This document shows, in pieces, positions 1-12,877 of a stretch of DNA of 64,000 nt. The position numbers and the translations under genes are program-made. The notes under the pieces are model-generated. The model made no database searches. It was given only the letters and a program-made list of their open reading frames with translations, and was not told where the DNA came from. The stretch's first letter is position 1. Every line of letters begins with the position of its first letter. The stretch is from contig MU400543.1 of assembly GCA_022578965.1 (NCBI GenBank), positions 1 to 64,000 on the forward strand, in the 5' to 3' direction. This DNA is from Xylaria sp. FL1777. Lineage: Eukaryota > Ascomycota > Sordariomycetes > Xylariales > Xylariaceae.

Positions 1-1216
1 AAATTTATTATAAAGCTTTAAAGCAGTAAGTTTAAAACTTTTAATGTTTAGCATTTTTAACATTATAAATAATCTTAATAATAAAAGCAATAATAATAAT
101 AAAAAATTAGGTTTTTTATTTTAAGTTATTACTTTAAGTATAATAATAATAAAAATAAGCGTTAAGTTTGCTAGTAATAATATTAGTATTAATTATAACA
201 TAATTATTTATTTAAAACCTTAATTTATTATTATAATAATAGTTATTATTGCTGCTTTAATTATTATAATTAATATTTATGCTAGTTTAAAAGTTATAAT
301 ACTTAGTATTTAAGCTATTTTTTAAGTTAAAACAGCTAGTTTGCTTTATAGCGCTAATATTAATATTAGTTTTTTTTTATTACTACTGCTTAACTTTTTT
401 TTTTTTACTACTGCTTTTTTTTTAATAAAAATAACTAATAAAAGTGCTAAAGTTTATTGTTTTAGTACATTACTAGTTTTAAAGGTTTTTAAAATTTTTA
501 AACTTAATTTTTGACTTTTTGTTTTTAGTAGCATAACTTAAATTTAGTTTTATTAGTTATTAAATAAAGTTTATTTATATAATGCTATTTAGTATTTTTA
601 TTTTTTAAATATTTTTTTAGTATACTTTTAAAAGTTTATTTTATAAATTGTTTATTATTTAACTTTTTATACTAATATTTGTTTTTATATATTAAGTTTT
701 ATTAATTAAAAAGCTATTAAAGTATAACAAACTTGTTATATATTAATATAATAAGTTTGCTTTTAAGGTTTTAATTTGCAAGTAATAATAAAATCTTTAA
801 TAGTAGTTCGTTAAAAAGGTTTTTAGAATATTTTTATTATTATATATTAATAAAGGTTTTAAAGAATTAAAAGTAATAAATATATTAGTACTTAGCAATT
901 ATAAAAAATTAATAGCTAAAAAACTAAAACTAAATAAATAACTAAATATAAAAAGTGCATAATTATATAAATAAAAAAAAAATAAAAAAAGTAGTAACTT
1001 TTTTTAAATTACTGCAAGTTTAATAAATATTAAATTATTATAAGCTTAATAAGCCTTAAATTACTATAAGCTTAGTAAGCCTTAAATTACTATAAGCTTA
1101 GTAAGCTAGGTGAGTTATTACGTAACCTTGGCTTTAGCTAACAAAAAAAGAGGTGCAAGGTATATATAAAGGCATTAGGCCGCTTTAAAGGCTACCTCTG
1201 TGCTAATTTTGTAACA
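1..1216 (-). mobile_element. Partial RIP-degraded chromovirus copy (element 0), cut by the window edge
   Basis: The right end of a minus-strand LTR retrotransposon. Positions 1-722 are internal sequence matching 28980-29725 on the same strand and the reverse complement of about 19843-20600. They abut an LTR at 723-1216, which is the 5' LTR of this copy. The rest lies left of the window. No open frame survives. Nearly all differences from the other copies are C/T or G/A transitions. Confidence 0.85.
723..1216 (-). repeat. LTR of element 0, type A, 494 bp
   Basis: Starts tataac (a mutated tgtaac) and ends gtaaca, matching the termini of the LTRs at 29726-30219 and 26557-27050. It carries three to four tandem copies of a roughly 25-bp unit containing aagcttagtaagcc around 1030-1110. 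A TATA-like stretch (tatataaagg) near 1162-1172, on the + strand, sits in an upstream portion less mutated than the rest. Confidence 0.85.
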
Positions 1217-4200
1217 CTAAAAAACTAATTAAATTATAAGTAGCTGCAAAAATATAAAAATAAAAGCTTTTAAATATAGAGCAAAAATAGCTAAACATTA
1301 ATACTAGCTTTTCTTTAAGCTAAAAAAAGTTTACTATAACTATAAAGCAAAAGCTAAAGCAGTTATTATAAAGCTATTTACTATTTATAGTTTTAAAAAA
1401 GCTGTTTATTATAAGCTTACGTTTATAAACTTTAAAGTAAAGCATAACATAATAAAATACTAAAAATAGCAATATAAAATTATAAACATAAAACTACAAA
1501 AGTTAAAAAGCACACATTATAAAAAAGCAAAGCAATTAAATAACTTTATTAAGCATTAAATATTAAAATTTTACTAAAACTTTTAACTACTAAATATATA
1601 ATAATGTTAACCTTTAAAAGTTATATAAACACTTTTTAACTAGCTTATTTATATAAAACCTTTAGTTTTTTTACTTGCTATAGCTTTTTTTGCTTTTTTA
1701 ATTATAACTTAAAGTTATATATTAGCTATAAATATAGCTTAAATATTTTTATTAGTATAAAAACAGCGTGTAGCTATATAAGCTTTAACAAATAATTAAA
1801 GTTCTTTATTAATTTTTTTAAGCTAAAGAATTATTAGTAGCACTTAAGATTAAAAAAACTTTAATAGTTAAAATAAGCATAAAGTAAAGCTTAAAAACGT
1901 ACAAACATTAATATAGTTAAAAGTACTTATAGAACTATAATTGCTATTTTTAGCGCTTATTTTGCTTTTTTTGCATTATAAGCATTTAGCAAACTTGCTA
2001 ATAATATTACAAGCGTAAAAATTATTAATATTTTTATATAGTTAGCGTAAAAAAAACAGCAATAAAAAGTATATAATATACTACTATAATATAAGCAATA
2101 TAGTAATAATATAGCTTAAGCATTTTAGCGTGCTTAATAAATACAAATTTTAAGGCTATTAGTAATATTTTAGCATAAAGCATTAAAGCACTTACTTTTA
2201 TTTTAAAGATTAACATTATAGCAAAAAAGCATAACAACAAGCAATTATAAAAGCTTAAATTATATAATAGTAAGCTATTAGCTATTTTGTTTAATACTAT
2301 AAATTAAATAACTAATAAAAACTATAGCAAAATAACTTATAACTTTAAATATATAAGCTTAACACTAGTTAGCATATATATTTAAGCTAAGCTAATTATA
2401 AATACGTACTACAAAAAGCATAACAGCTATAATAAAGTAGATTTTTATATAACTATAACATATTAGCAACTAATTATATTATAAACTAAGCATTTTAATA
2501 TATTAAAACAAGCATAAACTAAGCATATAATAGTAATAATAATAAAAATAATAAAGTTAATAGTTAAAAAAAAAAAAATTAGCATAAATAACTAAATAAA
2601 ATAACTTACTATTTATTGCTACTTTATATTGCTTAATATATAAGCTATTTATAAGCTATACTTACTTAATAAGCTTATTATAAAAAGCATAAAAGTAGCT
2701 TAAAAAATAAATATATAAAAAGCAAACTAAAGAATAATAAGCAATTAACTTTGCTTATAACTTAGTTATAACTTAGTTATAAAAAAACTAGTGTAATAAA
2801 AAGCTAGTAGTAATACTAAAGCAAACAAACTATAATGCACTAGTAATACAATAAAAAAAAGTTTAAAAAGAAACTAAAAAAAAAAAGCAGCACACTTAGC
2901 TAAATAAATGCTAAAACTAAAAAAACTGCTATAAGTAGCATAAAACAAGCAGCAATACTAAAGCAAGCAAACTATAAAGCAAAAAAAATACAGAAAAAAA
3001 AAAACTACGAAGTAACTACGTAAAAGTATATACACTTAGTTAACAGCATAATGCAAGTAAACAAATAACCTAAAAGCAAAAAAATAAAAAGTAAAGCACT
3101 TAATAAAATCGTAGCAAAACTAGTACAACTTAAAAGTAAATACAAAATGTTTTTACTTAGCTACTAAAAAAAAAGTAAGCTATTTATAGCTTGCTTTTAA
3201 TTTATAAACATGGTTTTTACCTATATATATAAAAAATAAAAACCGGCATAACTAATAAGCTATTAGCCCAAGTAATATAATATATATATAACTTTAAAGG
3301 TTTTTTTATTAAAAAAAAAACTTAAAAAGTAAAAACATATTTATAGCATTATAACAGTTATAAATTTTACACAATAAGTTAAAATAAACTAAATAGCAAT
3401 TATTAGTTAATTTAACTTAAAAATTTTCAACTTATAAAAATAGTTATAATAAACTTTATTATAGATTTGCTTAATGTATTAATAACAAAAACTTTATAGC
3501 AATTAAATAAATATATATATTATAATGCATTAATACTTATAACGTATGCTATATTTAAATATATATTACTGATTTTAGGTTATAAAACATATATAGCAAA
3601 AAATTAAAGTTTTGCTTTTATTAAAATAATTCTATTATATAATTAAAGCATATTAAGCAGTATTATTTTTAATTGCAACTATAAGTTTACTTTAAAGTTT
3701 TAAGTAAGTTTATAAAAAAAATATAACGTATAGCTTTTAATAACTGCTGCATATTATTTATAAAATAATAGTATATTTAAGCATAAAAACTAAACTATTA
3801 AAATTACTATTTAATACTACACTTTTGCTTACTTTAATTACAATTAAATAAATATTCTTTTATTTTTATAATAAAACTTTAATAATATATACTTAAATTT
3901 TATTAAGTTTTTATTACATAAACAATTGTTTAAATTTAAACTTTTTAGTTTTAACGATATATTTATTAATAACAATAAGTTATATAACATATTAAAAAAC
4001 ATTTGCTTTTTTTACAAACATTTATATAAAAACGCTAAGTTAACTATAAACTTTATTACTATAAAAGCTAAATATTATTATAATAATAAACATAAGCTTA
4101 TAAAGTTTAACGTTAAAAACAAAGTTTATTTAAAGCTATATAAAAAATACTATTTTTTTAGCAATTTGTTTAAAAAGTATTTATAGTAATGCGCTAAACT

Positions 4201-4217
4201 ATATAAAGTAATAAAAC
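1217..4217 (+). mobile_element. Ty3/gypsy relic G, 5' portion
   Basis: AT-rich sequence whose right part reads through stops as gypsy integrase. At about 3600-3660 the phase matches the HPQTDGQTER region of fungal gypsy integrases once TAA/TAT codons are read as RIP-mutated. The integrase C-terminus follows at 3926-4186. The region ends at the TSD (aaaac, 4213-4217) of the element inserted at 4218, and the same reading resumes at 11590. No LTR of this relic was recognised, and 1217-3300 shows only unreadable decay. Confidence 0.65.
3926..4186 (+). pseudogene. RIP-degraded gypsy integrase C-terminal fragment
   Basis: An 86-codon stretch without stops. Its second half contains KAKYYYNNKHKLIKFNV and NKVYLKLYKKY, which correspond to the integrase C-terminal region of Ty3/gypsy elements (typically AKYYYDKRHKPxxFNVGDKVYLKLHKGY), with D to N and G to K replacements expected from G-to-A mutation. 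The AGPYKVVERVG-like continuation lies partly before 4217 and partly after 11590. It is a transposon relic, not a host gene. Confidence 0.75.
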
Positions 4218-4504
4218 TGTTAAAATAACTAGTTATTAGTTATAACTTTTATATATAGTACGTAAAATAAGTTTTATATAAAAACCACTTTATGTAAAAG
4301 CTATTATATAAACTAAAGTAATTTTAATGTTAGTTTAGCTTGTATACTAGCAAAGTTCTTATACATAAAAAAAAACTTTTGCTTTATACAAACTTTTTTT
4401 TCTTTTAAACATATAAAACATAAATAGCTTATAATATAAAGATTATTATACTTTATTTTAGCATATATATATTAAACGTATAATTATATAAAGCTTATTT
4501 AATA
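4218..4504 (+). repeat. Left LTR (287 bp)
   Basis: Begins tgttaaaataactagttatt and ends ttatttaata. It matches 11303-11589 along its whole length, with differences that are mainly transitions (for example tatactag versus tatgctag). Confidence 0.85.
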
Positions 4505-7500
4505 CTAATTAGTAGTTATATTTATACTTTTAACTTACTTATAATAAACTATAAATTAGCTAAAATAATAATAAAGTTATATAATATACTTTTATTTTAA
4601 CTTATTAAAAAAAGATTTGTTTTTTATATTACGCCTATTTTTTTTTTAACGTATAAATATATTGTTTAGTTTATTTCCTTTAATTAGCTAAAGTAAATAC
4701 GTACAAAAAAAAAAAAAAAAATTTAATTTATTTATATACAAAAACTAGACTTTTAACTTATTTATTAGTACTAAAAACAAAATAAAAAAAATAGCAAGCA
4801 ACTTTACTATTTTTTAATTATATTATTATATAAATATTAAGCAATATATTAACTATATTGCTATATAAAAGCAAAATAATAATTTATATAACTTAAATAT
4901 AAAATTAAATATATTATATAATTTAGCTAAATTTACTATGTTTTAAAAAAACAAACAACCGTTTATAACGCTTTTAAAGTTAAAGCTAATTATTTTTATA
5001 TACGAAAACTTAGCTAAAAACGTTTTAATAAATATACAATAAATAAATGCTTAAATTAATTTTAAAATATAAAGCTAAAAAATTAATTTTAGCTATATAA
5101 CTAAAATTAAGCTAAATATTAAGCTAGTATTTTATTATGTTAACTATTTATATTTTTATAAACTACTAAACTACTTTTAAAAAAAATTTGCTAAAACTTT
5201 TAAAAAATAAACAAAAAATTATTTCTAAAAAATTTATTAAAACATATAAAGCGCTATGCTTAAAAACCTTAAGTTAAAAAAAATCTACTTAATATTAAAA
5301 ACAACTATAATTTAAAAGTTTATAAAAATAGCTTATAAAAACTTCATAATTAAAAAATCAAAAAAACTACTAAATACTTATTATATAATAATTATTTAAC
5401 TATTAATAATATTTTTAATACTAAGCTAATAGCTAAATACTTTTTTGTATAATAATTAAAACTTCTTAAACTATTTATACATTAAACTACTTTTTAAAAA
5501 CCCAAGTTTTAACGTATAATTTTAAATATAATAACATAAATACTAACCGCAATTAATTTAGCTAAGTATTAAACACTAAAATCTTTTTAAGCTATTTAAT
5601 CTTTATATAACAAAAGCAAGCTATAAACTAATTTTTTAACTAGTATATAAATATCTTATTTAATATTATTTATTATAAACGCTAAAGCAAAAAACATATA
5701 TTTATATAATACTAAATCGAGCTATTAAAAGCACGTTTTTTAATTTACTTTTAATAAAGTTTATATAAAACAAATTTATACTTTTTAATAAATATATTGC
5801 TTTTTAAAAAAGCTAGAACTTAAGCTAAAACTATATAAGCAAGCTATATAACTTATTATATAATAAAGCTTGTTTATTTATTACTGCTTACTAATAAATC
5901 AAAATTATAAAAAACTAATATTATGCTATATTTTTATATATTTTAAAAAATTATGCAAAGAACTTTTTTATTAACTGTATTAATTGAAACAAAACATAAA
6001 ATAAAATATATTATATAATAAATACTTACTTTAATACTAATATAAACTATAGCTAATATTAAGCTAATTAAACTACAGTTTTTTTTATATAAATAAAAAA
6101 AAAGAACTTAAACTTAGCTTTATATAAAATATTTAAATTAATGCTTAATAAGCTTAAAAAAGCATAGCAAACGCTTAGCGCTAACTATTAAAACAAAATT
6201 TAACTAAATATAAATATTATATAAACATATTAAAATATACTAAAATTAACTATAACATTAATTTTTTAAAAACTTATATATAAAAGATTTTTTGTTAACT
6301 TATAAGCATACTTATATATAGCATTAAACAATATAATAAAAACCTTTATATAAAAAAACAATAAATTATACTTTATAAACTAAAAATATAATTATAGCTA
6401 TACAAAAAAATAATAACTTAAATTTATACTAAGGTTATTAAATTAACTAACTAAATAGCTAAGCTATTTTTAAAGCTATAACAAAAAGGACTAAAACTTT
6501 TGTATAAATAAAAAATGCTTTGTTTGCTAAAAAAAAAGCTATTAATTAATACGCTACACTTTTTAAAAAAAAGCTCGTATAAAAAACGTATTTTTTAATT
6601 CGCATAAAATAATTTATAACTAAAAACTTACTTCAAAAGAATTCTTTTTATATATAACAAAATACAAAAAATATCTAAAGTTAAACAATAGTACTAAAAA
6701 TATTAATAAAAAATTTAATAACTAAACTACTTAATATTTAATAAATAGCGCATTTTTTTATTATATAACAAAAAAAAATATTTAAAACTATAAAACAATA
6801 ATGCTATATAATTAGTTTATATTAAGCAATTATTATTATATAAACTACTAAAATAAACTTTAAAATATTAGCGCTTTTAATTATTTAATAGTAAAAAAAG
6901 CCTAATTAAAAGCATACTTTTAAATATATTTTTATATAAAAGTTAATTAAACTTTAAATAATATTTATATTTGTTTTAATAAAAGTAATATTATAAGTAT
7001 TATAAGCACTATATAAATAAAAAACGCTTTTAGTATAACTATATACTATATTTTAAATATTTTTACCTTTTTTTTATTTTTATTAAAAAACGCTAACTGT
7101 TTAAAAGTATACTTTAATAATATAAAAAACATTATTATATAACAAAACAAAAAAACTATTTTTATTATACAAAAATAAAAATACCTATTTTTTAATATTA
7201 GTTTATATAAAGCAAGTTTATATTTTATAAAAACAAAACTTTAAAAGCTTTATAAACGCTTTAAATACTTTTGTATAAAAAAACTATATAATATGTTTAA
7301 TTATATAAGCTATAATATTAATTGCTTTGCTTTAAAAAAAATTTAAAAGTTTTACTATTATTACTAGTTATATAACTAAACATTTTATTGTTTTAAATTT
7401 ATAATTAAAAATAACTATAACTTTAATTATAAAGTTATAATTAATGCTATATAAATAAATAATAAGCAAGTTTTATATATAATTAATATAGCTATATTAT

Positions 7501-10500
7501 TTTAAATAGCTATATTTTTAAAATCTATGTTTTTATAAAACGCTTAAAAAGCTTTATATAAGTGCTAAATTAATATATATTAAAGACTTTTAAACTATGT
7601 TATATATAATTTTAATACAAACTTTTTAGTTAAAGAATTTTAAAACTAAGCTAAAATTATAAATATAAAGTACTAAAAAATGCTTATTAAAGCTTATTAA
7701 GCTATTAACAAAATAAAAAAAACATATAAACTTTTTTATTATATATATAACATACTAAAAGCTAAACTAAATTATTATACAAAAAATAAGTTAATTTTAT
7801 AAATAGTAGTTAAAGCTTTAAATAATATTGCAAAGCTTAATAGCTTAGTTTTAACGCTTTTTATATTTAAGGCATATTTAAGGGTTAATTAAAACTTTTT
7901 TTTTTTGCTAAATATTATATAAAAAGCTAAAGCAGTTAAAAAAGCTATAAAAATACTTTGTAAAAAACAAGCAAAAATTAAAATTAGCCGTACAATTTAC
8001 AAACGTAATAAGCTAGCTTTATATAAAATATTATTTTTACTTTTACGTAATAAAATCTTTATATAGCATAAAAAGCAAAGCTAAAAAAAACTATACAAAA
8101 TATAGTTAATTAAAAAACTTAATATAATTATTAACTTTATAAATAGCTTAATTTGCTTTAAATAAACATAAGTTAAGCTATATTATTATATAATTAAATA
8201 TACTTTAGCAAATAATAAAAAAAAAAACATAACTGCTATAAAATTAGCTATAAAACTAGCTATATAAAAAAAACGTAAAAAACTTAAAAAAGCTAAAAAC
8301 TTTTTTATAGCGTTCGTACAAAACATTAGCAACTTGTTTTTAACTTTAAAAAAAAAACAAAACTATGCTTTAGTAATAAAATTACGTAAAAATAGCATTA
8401 TTAATATTTTTAGCGCTTTATTTAAAAAATTAAACGCTATAAAAATTAATAATTTTATTATACGAAGTATTTTTTAGTTTATAAAATATAACCTAAATAA
8501 ATATAGTAACACTTAGATTTTTAAGTTTTGCTTTATATAAAAAATTAAAAAAAAAATAACTAAGCTATACAAAAAGTTTAAATTAGTTATGCAAAGTTAT
8601 AATAATACAAAAAAAAAAACTATATTAATTTAATTATTAATAATTTAGCAAATAAGCTAATAGCTATTATTAACTTTAAGCCTTTTGTTAATTTAAGATT
8701 TTAACGCTTTAAGTAAGCTTTAAAATATTATGCAAGTATATATACAATTAAAAAACAAGCTTGCATAAAAGATTTTTATATAACTACTTTTTAAACTTAT
8801 TTTAAAGTATTTTAAAAAAACAATTATATAAATTATATAACTATTATATAGCTTAACTAAATTAAAGCTATATTAGTTTAAAACTTACTATTAATATTAC
8901 TATAAAAAACTTAATATAGTAATTTTTATATATAACTTATGTTTATTATTTATATTAAAACTTTTATATAAATTTAGTATTATAAGTTTATAAACAAATA
9001 ATATGTTTAGCTTTATTACACTTAAACTTTTAGCAAAAAAAAAACGTAAGTTATATAAAGCAAAGTTTTATGCAAAGCTAAAAAAAACTTTATAACAAGA
9101 TTACTTTATTAAATTTAATAGTAATTAAGTTATTTTTTTATATAAAAAAAATATAACGCTTATATAAAAAAGCTAAGCAAACTAACTAGCCTTAATTAAC
9201 CTTTATATAAAAAATGCCGTATAGTAATATGTTTTTTAACGTATATATAGCGCTTATATAAGCAACATTTACTAACTAAAAGCTATATATAACTTTATAG
9301 CTACTGCTTAAGTAATTAACTTAGTACTAACAAATATTAAGAATTTAAACCATAAAATTAAATAGCAAATAAATAATTATAACTATAAATTAACGTTTAT
9401 ACCTTTAAATTTAAGCTATATAAAACTATTTATTTTTATAAATAGTTTATTTGTAAATAATACTAATATAACTTCATAACTTAGATTTATTATTATATTT
9501 ATAATAAAGCACTATACAAAAAAAAACCTAGCTTTTAAAATCAAAAAAAACATTATATATTAAAACTTTAATAAATGTAAACAAATAACATAAAGTATAT
9601 TAGCTAATAAATTATATAGCATAATAAATAGTTTTAATAGCGCTATAGCTTTTTATACAACGCTTTAAAAAATTATAGCTACGCTAAAAATACTTCTAAT
9701 TTTTGCTATACTATGTTTAAACTTAAAATCGTTATATAACTATTTAATAAAGCTAAAAACTACCTAAAAAAAACGCTTTATAATTAATATTATATTATTT
9801 AAAAAGTTATATCAAAGAAAAAAGATCTTTAAAATATAATAAATTAACAGCAAAAATAATTTAGCTAATACGTTTATAAAAAAAACATTAAACCAAGCGC
9901 TAAAAACTTTAATATTTATAAACTAGCTAACTATACAAATAAAAGCATTTATAAAAAGAAAATAAAAATAACTTTTATATAAACAAATTAAAAAAAAGAG
10001 TTAAAAAAATACTTTTATACGAAAATCATTATATAATTGTACAATAAGTAAAAAAACAACAAGCAAATATATTTAACTTTAAAAAAAACACTAAAAAACT
10101 ATAAAATATTACAAATTTTATATTTTTTTCTATATGATTATTTTTTAAGCTATATATAAATGCTTAACATTTTTTTTTACTTTTTTTATTAAACTACTAT
10201 ATAACACTTAATTTTTTTTTATTTAGTTAAATATAATAATTATAACAAATATTATATAATTGTTAAACGTACATAGTACATATATTACCTTAGAATTTTA
10301 TTACCTGTTAGTAAGCTTAAAATAAAAAGCTTTTATAGTTTATATAAGCATTTTAGCTATATAAAGCAATTATAGTACTACGCAACTAAATAAATACTGC
10401 ATAAAAATAGCCTTTATAATAAATTATTTAAGCTATAGTAAAAGCAATTAAGGCATTATATAAAATTTAAACTTTAATATTAACTAAAAGTATTAATATA

Positions 10501-10729
10501 ACTTAAAACTTGTTATTTTTTATATAATAAACAATTATTAGCAAATTATTTAAATAATAAACTATATAAAGAAAAAATAAATATATATATTTATATATAG
10601 CAACTAAAAAAACAGTTAATTGCTAAAATTATTAATTAGTAATTATATAACGTTATAACTACTATTTTAGCTTATAACGCAAAGCTAGCAATTATTAATG
10701 TTATACTATAATAAAGCAGCTATTATATA

Positions 10730-10766
10730 AATATATATATATATATATATAAGTATATATATAAAA
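10730..10766. repeat. (AT)n microsatellite
   Basis: An uninterrupted AT dinucleotide run of about 20 nt, extended by imperfect TA repeats, inside the degraded element at 4218-11589. Confidence 0.7.
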
Positions 10767-11302
10767 ATAACTAAGTATAAAGCTGTTATAAGTATGTATA
10801 TATGCGTATAAAGCAACTAATAGCAAAATAAGCAGCTATATAAAGTAAAAAGTCTAAAGATATAAAGGTAATAAAAAGTACTGCGGAATTTAGGCTTTTT
10901 TTATAAATAAAGCCTAGCTTTTATACTTTAATATATTATTAAACTTGCTGTTATACAAAAAAGGAATTTTTAACTAACCTTAATATAAATTATTTACTAT
11001 TAATACTTTATTTTATACTATTAGCTAACGTTAGTTAGCTATATAATAATAAAAATAAAGAACTTTAATTATACTAGCAATAATTAAACTGCACAAAAGT
11101 TTAAGTGCTTTACTTAAAAAGCAACTACTTTTAAACCTAGGCTTTATATAACTATAAAGTTTAAAAAAAGCAAACATATAAACAACTCTTTTTTTATAAA
11201 AACTAAAGTATTAAGTGTTTAACTTTTTATAAAACTATTGTTTTTTATTTCTTTTAAATAGCATTATACAAAAAGAATTACAACTAAAAAAAAAATAACT
11301 AG

Positions 11303-11589
11303 TGTTAAAATAACTAGTTATTAGTTATAACTTTTATATATAGTACATAAAATAAGTTTTGCATAAAAACTACTTGATATAAAAGCTATTACATAAACTA
11401 AGGTAATTTTAATGTTAGCTTAGCTTGTATGCTAGCAAAGTTTTTATACATAAAAAAGAACTTTTGCTTTGTACGAACTTTTTTTTCTTTTAAACATATA
11501 AAACATAAACAGCTTATAATACAAAAATTATTATATTTTGTTTTAGCATATATATATTAAACGTATAATTATATAAAGCTTATTTAATA
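11303..11589 (+). repeat. Right LTR (287 bp)
   Basis: Partner of 4218-4504 with the same termini and length. It is followed directly by the target duplication aaaac at 11590-11594. Confidence 0.85.
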
Positions 11590-11594
11590 AAAAC

Positions 11595-12360
11595 AAATAA
11601 ATTAGTTAGCTTATTATATTAATCTACTAAAAATTTTTAGTATATACTTTATAATTTTTGTAGTATACTTTTTATTTAGCTAATAAAGTGAAAACTTATT
11701 TTATTAAACAGTACTTTTATTTAGTTCTATTTATAATAAGCAAAACCTTAACAAAAAAAGTAATTTATTTAAGATTAAAATTATTTTAAAGCATTATATT
11801 AATTAAACTAAGTTAAGTTTTAATTACTTAGTTAAGTAAAAAAGATATAATTATAAAAACAACTAGTAAAAATTAAAATAGTAACTTTAATTAGCTAAAA
11901 ACTTAATTAAGAAATATTAAGCTTATATAAAAAGTTAAGCTAAATTAAAACTAAAAAATAAAGCAAAAGCTGCTAAGCTTATTATTAGTAAGCAATTATA
12001 TAAATAGCTATAAAAAGTTACACTTGCTTAATTAATTAATAAATTAATAGATTAATAAACAGTTAAATTAATTATAATCTTTAATAAAGATTAATTATAT
12101 AAATAGCTAAATTAGCTTTATTAAAATTAATAACTTTTTTATTATGTTTTAGCACTTAATATAAACTAAAAAAAAGACTTTATATTTATAAATTTTAGCT
12201 ATAGTAGTATTTTTATTATAGCTATAATAGCTTAACTAAATAACTATATAAGGTTTTATGCTTAAAGCAATTATTATTATAATTGCTTATAAGGCCCCTT
12301 TTTTTTAATTTATATTACACTTTTTATGCTTAATTACCTCACTACTTATAATAAACCTTA
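11595..12360 (+). mobile_element. Ty3/gypsy relic G, 3' portion with chromodomain relic
   Basis: Continues the integrase reading broken at 4217: the first 40 codons or so match the GPY/F segment (AGPFKVVERVGRLAY-like) with RIP stops. At about 11822-11935 the phase reads NYLVK-stop-KRYNYKNN and later LAKNLIKKY, the pattern of a chromodomain (YLVKWKGYxxxDNTWEPxxNL) in which Trp codons became stops. This makes the relic a chromovirus. From 11940 to 12360 only AT-rich decay is seen, ending at the LTR of element 3. Confidence 0.65.
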
Positions 12361-12877
12361 TGTAATAAACCTGTTATATATTAATATAACAGGTTTACTT
12401 TTAAGGTTTTAATTTATAAATAACAATAAAATCTTTAATAGTAGTTTGTTAAAAAGGTTTTTAAAGTACTTTTATTACTATGCATTAATAAAAGTCTTAA
12501 GGGTTTAAAAGTAATAAATATATTAATGCTTAGTAGTTATAAAAAATTAATAGCTAAAAAGCTAAAAACTAAGTAAGTAACTAAATATAAAAAATGCATA
12601 ATTATATAAACAAAAAAAATAGTAGTAATAATTTATAAATGTTGCTTTTTTTAATAAACTTAACGCTATATTATTTTAAGTTTAAAGCTTAATAAATTTA
12701 ACGCTTAAGTTTATTAAATTTAAAGCTTAATAAACTTAACGTTTAAGTTTGTTAAATTTATATATTAAACCTTTATAGTAATTTAAATATATATTTTTTT
12801 AACAAATAAAACTTTTTTTGCGTATGCTTTTTTTATATTTAGCTTTTTAATTAGCTTAGTTAGCTTATTTCGTAACA
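12361..12877 (-). repeat. Element 3 left LTR (3' LTR), type B, 517 bp
   Basis: Starts tgtaataaacctg and ends tcgtaaca. It contains the type-B tandem units built from aagcttaataaacttaacg around 12655-12760 and pairs with 42709-43225. Confidence 0.85.

Larger units (their letters stand above)
4218..11589 (+). mobile_element. RIP-degraded LTR retrotransposon (7.4 kb) inserted in gypsy relic G
   Basis: Two direct repeats of exactly 287 bp (4218-4504 and 11303-11589) bound a 6.8 kb interior. The 5-bp duplication aaaac lies at 4213-4217 and 11590-11594. An A-rich tract before the right repeat resembles a polypurine tract and, with the A-rich + strand, suggests + orientation. The interior is saturated with stops and I could not find a diagnostic reverse transcriptase motif, so the superfamily is undetermined. 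It interrupts the integrase frame of relic G and is therefore younger than G. Confidence 0.85.

Noticed and set aside
1030..1110. CRISPR-like array of spaced short repeats
   Set aside because: They are 25-bp tandem units within an LTR, present in every copy, without unique spacers; the genome is fungal.
2034..2240. 68-codon minus-strand frame in AT-rich DNA
   Set aside because: Composition alone gives hydrophobic Ile/Leu/Tyr frames here; no homology, and it lies inside RIP-degraded transposon sequence.
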